64,000 nucleotides of DNA. Origin: CAYPNP01 sp964412195 (GTDB lineage Bacteria > Acidobacteriota > JAAYUB01). Below are positions 60,281 through 64,000 of this stretch, one piece after another. Position numbers and translations under genes: made by a program. The notes under the pieces are model-generated. The model had not been told where the DNA came from. It saw only the letters and a list, made by a program, of their open reading frames with translations, and did no database searches. The stretch is from the NCBI GenBank assembly GCA_964412195.1, contig CAYPNP010000004.1:186001-250000 (forward strand), in the 5' to 3' direction. Numbering within the stretch: position 1 is the first letter of the stretch; every line of letters starts with the position of its first letter.

Positions 60281-61657
60281 ATGAGCGAAGAAAGCACTGC
60301 CAACACCACAGTGGCCGAGGACCGGGCGGAGGCGCCCAAGAAGAGCCGACACCTGCTCCTGGCCATCGCCGGGAGCCTGGTGATCCTGTTCGCCGGGGTG
60401 CTGACCCTGCTCTTCGCCCTGGATTCGGGCGAGGGCGGCCAAGCCCCCAAGGTGACTCAGGACCAGTTGGCCCAGCAGGCCTTCGACCGGAAGCAGCAGG
60501 AAAAAGCGGAGCGCAAGGCGGAGTCCCTGGCGGATCAGCCCTTCGTGGACCGGGGCCAGTCCCCGGCATCGCCGTCGTCCGAGCTGGAAAAGCTCCTGGA
60601 GCAGAACCGCCGGCAGGACGAGGCAGGCTGGGACGGTGGGGACGAGCCAGCTCCCGAGGAAGTGGAGCGCCGGGCCAACCGGATGAGCCTGGTGGAGCGG
60701 ATCCTGAAGCGACAGCAGGCCGAGGAGGAGAATCCTCCGGCCGCTTATTCGAACCGGTACGCCTACGACACGCGGGAGAACGGCCTGAGCGAGCGCAAGT
60801 ACGAGGAAGACCGCCGGGAGCGGGCCAAGGAGCAGGAACGCCAGCCCATGTTCGTCTACAGCCGCTCTTACAAGAAGGCCGCCTACTTCGACGGTGAAGA
60901 GCTCCAAGGAAAGGACGATCCTCCTGATCGGGAAGCCGTCATGGCCTCGTTCCGCCCGCCGGCGGAGCGCGGTCAATCCGCCCGCAACGCACTTGAACCA
61001 TTGGAGAAGAGTGGGAAAGAGAAGCTCAACTCAGTGGTCTTCGGTCCCCTGCCGCCGGTGAGGGTCTCCGAGGGGGAGTTTATTGACGCCGTACTGACCC
61101 ACCGGATCGTCTCCGACACCGAGGAGAGTCCGGTGGTCTGCTCAGTCAGCCGCGACCTCATCGACGACTCGGGCCGCTTCGTGGTCGTCCCCGCCGGCGC
61201 CCGGATCGTCGGCCGCAGCCGGGTGGTCACCTACATGGGCGCCAGCCGCCTCTTCATCCGCTTCGAGCGGCTGATCCTGCCGAGTGGCGTGGCGGCGGCG
61301 TTCCCTGGCGGCAAGCGGGCGCTTTCGGCCCTGGACGCCACCGGGGCGCTCGGAGTGGCCACGGACGTCAACCGGCACTGGCTGCTCCAGTTCGGCACGG
61401 CCATCTTCGTGGGGGTCCTGGAAGGCCTCGGGGCGGCCGCCCAGCAGCACACCACGCCGTATTCCGGCCAGGCCTACGTCATCGAGGACACCACCGACAA
61501 CTTCGAGAAGATCCTCAACACCATCATGCAGCGCTACACCAACATCGTCCCCACCATCACCGTGGGGCAAGGCTATAGGATGAAGGTCTTCCTGACCGAG
61601 GACATCCTGGTCTCCCCTTACGCCCGGGTCGCGGAGCGCAGTTATGCCCGGCGGTAG
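60281..61657 (+). CDS. virB10: VirB10/TrbI-like core-complex protein
   Basis: A 458-residue protein spanning the envelope: cytoplasmic tail, one inner-membrane helix (HLLLAIAGSLVILFAGVLTL, residues 24-43), a long charged and coiled periplasmic stretch (QKAEERKAESLADQ-type, residues 60-240), and the C-terminal VirB10 beta domain (GEFIDAVLTHRIVSDTEESPV, VVPAGARIVGRSRVVTYMGASRLFIRFERLILPSG, TVGQGYRMKVFLTEDI). It gates the outer-membrane pore and senses ATP use by VirB4/B11. It overlaps the next gene by 14 bases. Confidence 0.9.
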   Translation: MSEESTANTTVAEDRAEAPKKSRHLLLAIAGSLVILFAGVLTLLFALDSGEGGQAPKVTQDQLAQQAFDRKQQEKAERKAESLADQPFVDRGQSPASPSSELEKLLEQNRRQDEAGWDGGDEPAPEEVERRANRMSLVERILKRQQAEEENPPAAYSNRYAYDTRENGLSERKYEEDRRERAKEQERQPMFVYSRSYKKAAYFDGEELQGKDDPPDREAVMASFRPPAERGQSARNALEPLEKSGKEKLNSVVFGPLPPVRVSEGEFIDAVLTHRIVSDTEESPVVCSVSRDLIDDSGRFVVVPAGARIVGRSRVVTYMGASRLFIRFERLILPSGVAAAFPGGKRALSALDATGALGVATDVNRHWLLQFGTAIFVGVLEGLGAAAQQHTTPYSGQAYVIEDTTDNFEKILNTIMQRYTNIVPTITVGQGYRMKVFLTEDILVSPYARVAERSYARR

Positions 61658-62249
61658 GGTGCTCCTGCTCTGGATTCTGGGCATGTCCGCCGTCCTGGCG
61701 CAAGCCCCCTCTCAGAAAGCGGCCGAGCCCAGCCGGCGGGACCTGGAGTTTCTGGCGAAAGTCTCGGCCGTGCGTCCCTTCCTGGAGGACTGCCCGGACC
61801 TCAAAACCGATCCCCGGAGCATCGGCCAGTTCTTCACCCCGGAGGTCTACGCCCGTCTCCGGGGGAACGCTTATTACGGCTACCAACACGACGAGGGATT
61901 CGCCTGGCCGGGCGGAGCGGTCTGCCTGGAGCCGGTCCGGGCGGTTTCGTCTACCAAGTCATATGTGGATGCCTTCTCCCAGGCGCTGCGGGAGGCCCTC
62001 CGGCAGCGCGGCCTCCGGCTGGAGAGCCGGGCCGCCGCCCGGATCGGCCTCTGCCTGGTGGGAGCGGAACCTCGCCAGACGGTCCAGACCCTGCCGGGGA
62101 TCATGGTCGAGGTCTACTTCATCAACACCAAGACCGGCAAGTCCTTCTTCTGGCGCTTCGGCGTCGGCAGCCGGGACGGCTTCTCGGCCGCCCTGGTGGA
62201 CGCCTCCGACATCATCGCCGAGTTCCTGCTGCAAAAGGTGTCCAAATGA
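61644..62249 (+). CDS. hypothetical exported protein between virB10 and virB11
   Basis: A 201-residue protein with signal peptide (VLLLWILGMSAVLAQA), then an alpha/beta domain (DLEFLAKVSAVRPFLEDCPD, YVDAFSQALREALRQRGLRLESRAAARIGLCLVGAE, MVEVYFINTKTGKSFFWRFGVGS). The pattern of a helix followed by RxGLxLVGAE and a strand ending in FFWRFGVG suggests a periplasmic accessory of the secretion system; I know no family. It overlaps virB10 by 14 bases and virB11 by 4, so it is firmly part of the operon. Confidence 0.75.
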   Translation: MPGGRVLLLWILGMSAVLAQAPSQKAAEPSRRDLEFLAKVSAVRPFLEDCPDLKTDPRSIGQFFTPEVYARLRGNAYYGYQHDEGFAWPGGAVCLEPVRAVSSTKSYVDAFSQALREALRQRGLRLESRAAARIGLCLVGAEPRQTVQTLPGIMVEVYFINTKTGKSFFWRFGVGSRDGFSAALVDASDIIAEFLLQKVSK

Positions 62250-63352
62250 ATGTCGGCCAGCAGCTCAACCTGGAGCTCCTGAAGTACCTTCTCGGCCCCA
62301 TTGCGTCGCACCTGGAGGACCCCAGCGTTACCGACCTCTTCATCTATGGCCACCGGGACGTGTACGTCAAGCGCCAGGGGGCCCGCATCCAGCCGGTAGA
62401 GGCCACCTGGCACTCCGACGCCGACCTGGTGCTGGCCGCCGAGAGCATCGCCGAGATCATCAACCGGCGCCTCGACGCCAACCACCCCATCCTGGACTCC
62501 CGGCTGCCCGACGGCTCCCGGGTCAACATCGTCATCCCGCCCTGCTACCCGCAAGGCGCCTGCATCTCCATCCGGATCTTTCCCAAGGAGCGTCTCACGG
62601 CGGACGACCTGCTCCGCTTCTGCACGGTCGATGAAACCGGCCTGGCCATGCTCAAGACGTTAGTGGCTCTCGGGAAGAACATCCTCATCTCCGGCGGGAC
62701 CGGTTCCGGCAAGACCACCCTGCTCAACGTCCTGGGCGGCTTCATCCCCGAAGGAGAAATTGTCGTCACGGTGGAGGACTCCCGCGAGATCTCCCTCCCC
62801 CGGACGCTCTGGGCGCCCCTGGAAAGTAAGCACGCCCTGCACGAGGACGACCGGGCGGTGACACTCCAGGACCTGGTGCGCAACTCGCTGCGGATGAACC
62901 CGAAGTGGGTCATCGTGGGCGAGGTGCGCGGGGCCGAGGCCCTGGACCTGATCCGGGCCTTCAACACCGGCCACGCCGGGATGTCCACCGTGCACGCCAA
63001 CAGCGCCTACGACGCCCTGGTCGCCCTGGAGAACCTGGTGCTGCAATCGGGTCTCGACATCCCCGCCCGGGCGGTCAAGGAGCTGGTCTCGCGGGCCATC
63101 CAGGTTGTGGTGCAGGTCGGTCAGCTCCCCGACGAGAACCGGAAGATCCTGGAGATCGTCGAGGTCAACGGCCTCGATTATGCCGCTTCGCCCACCTTTC
63201 CACCCTACCATATCACTTCCCTGTACCGCTTCCGGATCGATGGCCGCGACGGCCGGGAGCGCCTCACCGGCCGGTTCGAGGCAACCGGCCGGCCTTCCTT
63301 TCTCGACGAGCTACGGCTGCGCGACATTCTCATACCGGAGGCTTGGTCATGA
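62246..63352 (+). CDS. virB11: VirB11/TrbB-type secretion ATPase
   Basis: A 368-residue hexameric ATPase: N-terminal domain to about 140 (DPSVTDLFIYGHRDVYVKRQ), Walker A GGTGSGKT at 150-157, Asp box TVEDSREISLP, the Walker B region MNPKWVIVGEVRGAEALDLIRA, and the His box FNTGHAGMSTVHANSAYDALVALENL. It supplies energy for pilus building and substrate movement. ATGA overlap at both ends. Confidence 0.95.
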   Translation: MNVGQQLNLELLKYLLGPIASHLEDPSVTDLFIYGHRDVYVKRQGARIQPVEATWHSDADLVLAAESIAEIINRRLDANHPILDSRLPDGSRVNIVIPPCYPQGACISIRIFPKERLTADDLLRFCTVDETGLAMLKTLVALGKNILISGGTGSGKTTLLNVLGGFIPEGEIVVTVEDSREISLPRTLWAPLESKHALHEDDRAVTLQDLVRNSLRMNPKWVIVGEVRGAEALDLIRAFNTGHAGMSTVHANSAYDALVALENLVLQSGLDIPARAVKELVSRAIQVVVQVGQLPDENRKILEIVEVNGLDYAASPTFPPYHITSLYRFRIDGRDGRERLTGRFEATGRPSFLDELRLRDILIPEAWS

Positions 63353-63972
63353 AAGCATTGTTGTTTTCCATCGTCATTATTGCCGGCGTGTTCTGCCTGG
63401 CCCAGGATGCACCCGCCCAGACCCTTGCCAAGGAAGCAGCCGCCGAGACGATCCGGCGGCACTACGCGGCCACCCCGGACTGGTGGCAGCAGGAAGGCTA
63501 CTTCCTCATGCTCACCTCCGGCGGCGAGGTCAACCAGAAGCTGCTGGCCCGGATGAAGCTCAGCCTGGCGGACTACCTCCACAAGAACTACAAGCACCTG
63601 GAGGAATTGGAACAGTCCGGCCTGGTGACGGTGGAGACGGGGGAGCGGACCGAGGGCCAGGTCAAGAAATACACTTACCAGCTCAAGCTCACGGAGAAGA
63701 TGCGCCGCGACAACCGGATCCTGGACCGGGAGAAGGGCTGGACCATCGCCACCTACCTGGGCCGCGAGCTCGTCTCCATCGACTCGATCACCGGTGTGGT
63801 CGGCCTGGACCCCGGCCGGGGTGCCACCATCACGTGTACCCGTCGGTTGAAAGTGTCTCCCTTCGGCCGAGCCATCGGGTTGGTGGACAAGACGGAAAGC
63901 TCTGTCATTCAACTGGTGAAACCGGCGGACAAATGGCAGGTAAACGACATTCTGAGCAAAATCCTTGGATGA
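63349..63972 (+). CDS. hypothetical exported protein after virB11
   Basis: A 207-residue protein: signal peptide (LLFSIVIIAGVFCLAQDAPA), then a region of mixed helix and strand with several charged patches (RRHYAATPDWWQQEGYFLML, KLSLADYLHKNYKHLEELEQ, TYQLKLTEKMRRDNRILDRE). The winged-helix-like ELEQSGLVTVETGERTEGQV stretch is surprising in an exported protein. No known family. It overlaps virB11 by 4 bases. Confidence 0.75.
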   Translation: MKALLFSIVIIAGVFCLAQDAPAQTLAKEAAAETIRRHYAATPDWWQQEGYFLMLTSGGEVNQKLLARMKLSLADYLHKNYKHLEELEQSGLVTVETGERTEGQVKKYTYQLKLTEKMRRDNRILDREKGWTIATYLGRELVSIDSITGVVGLDPGRGATITCTRRLKVSPFGRAIGLVDKTESSVIQLVKPADKWQVNDILSKILG

Positions 63973-63973
63973 A

Positions 63974-64000
63974 ATGAGGACGACAGTGCGGCACCGCCTG
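63974..64000 (+). CDS. possible start of the next operon gene (truncated by window)
   Basis: An ATG one base after the previous stop opens a frame that runs to the window edge (M-R-T-T-V-R-H-R-L). The tight spacing fits the operon; a GTG at 63985 is an alternative start. Nine codons are too few to identify it. Confidence 0.35.

Noticed and set aside
1..64000. CRISPR array
   Set aside because: No set of regularly spaced repeats with unique spacers was seen; the repeats found are single or paired intergenic elements.

Overview
The window is GC-rich DNA from a Gram-negative bacterium: it has two complete three-part efflux systems that end in TolC-type outer-membrane proteins, lipoproteins, and a VirB-type secretion apparatus. 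The mixture of a PknB-type Ser/Thr kinase, a sulfide-type Thi4 behind a TPP riboswitch, an ECF sigma factor, subtype-B tannase-like and dockerin proteins, and a glucosylglycerate pathway suggests a deep-branching environmental lineage, with Acidobacteriota as my best guess. There is no rRNA or other marker in the window to confirm this.

Chromosomal backbone, about 1-41301. A Sel1-repeat gene enters from the left edge, followed by a cysteine-synthase-like enzyme, a Ser/Thr kinase, two small envelope proteins and an RND efflux operon (minus strand, TolC, then adaptor, then pump). Next come a dockerin/SUMF1-like secreted protein, an MBL hydrolase overlapping a lipocalin-like protein, and two glycosyltransferases. 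A promoter, TPP riboswitch and Thi4 follow, then dodecin, small membrane proteins, and a tannase-like hydrolase whose 5' end looks like a copied dodecin start. From 25387 to 39131 all genes are on the plus strand: a TetR regulator and then a long tightly packed run. The run holds a diguanylate cyclase, glucosyl-3-phosphoglycerate synthase and its phosphatase, an APC permease with Usp domains, an MscS-like membrane protein, a sodium/solute symporter, a CPA2 antiporter, an AGCS symporter and a ClC channel. This reads as an osmolyte and ion homeostasis cluster. An ECF sigma factor with a small membrane partner and a DinB-like protein close this part. A short dispersed repeat (core TGACAGAGCCTGACACC) occurs about seven times here.

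Junction at 41302-41349. On the minus strand lies the 3' half of a tRNA-Arg(TCT), followed by its terminator, while the 5' half is missing. This is the expected scar of an element integrated into a tRNA gene. Its orientation puts the chromosome to the left and the element to the right.

Integrated element, about 41350 to beyond 64000. Its left arm is a minus-strand metal-resistance operon of eight genes (small protein, CzcC, CzcB, CzcA, PII-like protein, P1B-type ATPase, Cys-rich small protein, secreted protein), ending in a clear terminator at 41570-41601. An XRE regulator follows, with an operator-like palindrome and a strong promoter at 52782-52810. That promoter drives a plus-strand type IV secretion operon in VirB order (B2, B3, B4, B5, B6, B8, B9, B10, B11) with several unrecognised secreted proteins interleaved. 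Relaxase, coupling protein and integrase are not in the window and would be expected further right. The whole is best read as an integrative conjugative element carrying heavy-metal efflux as cargo.
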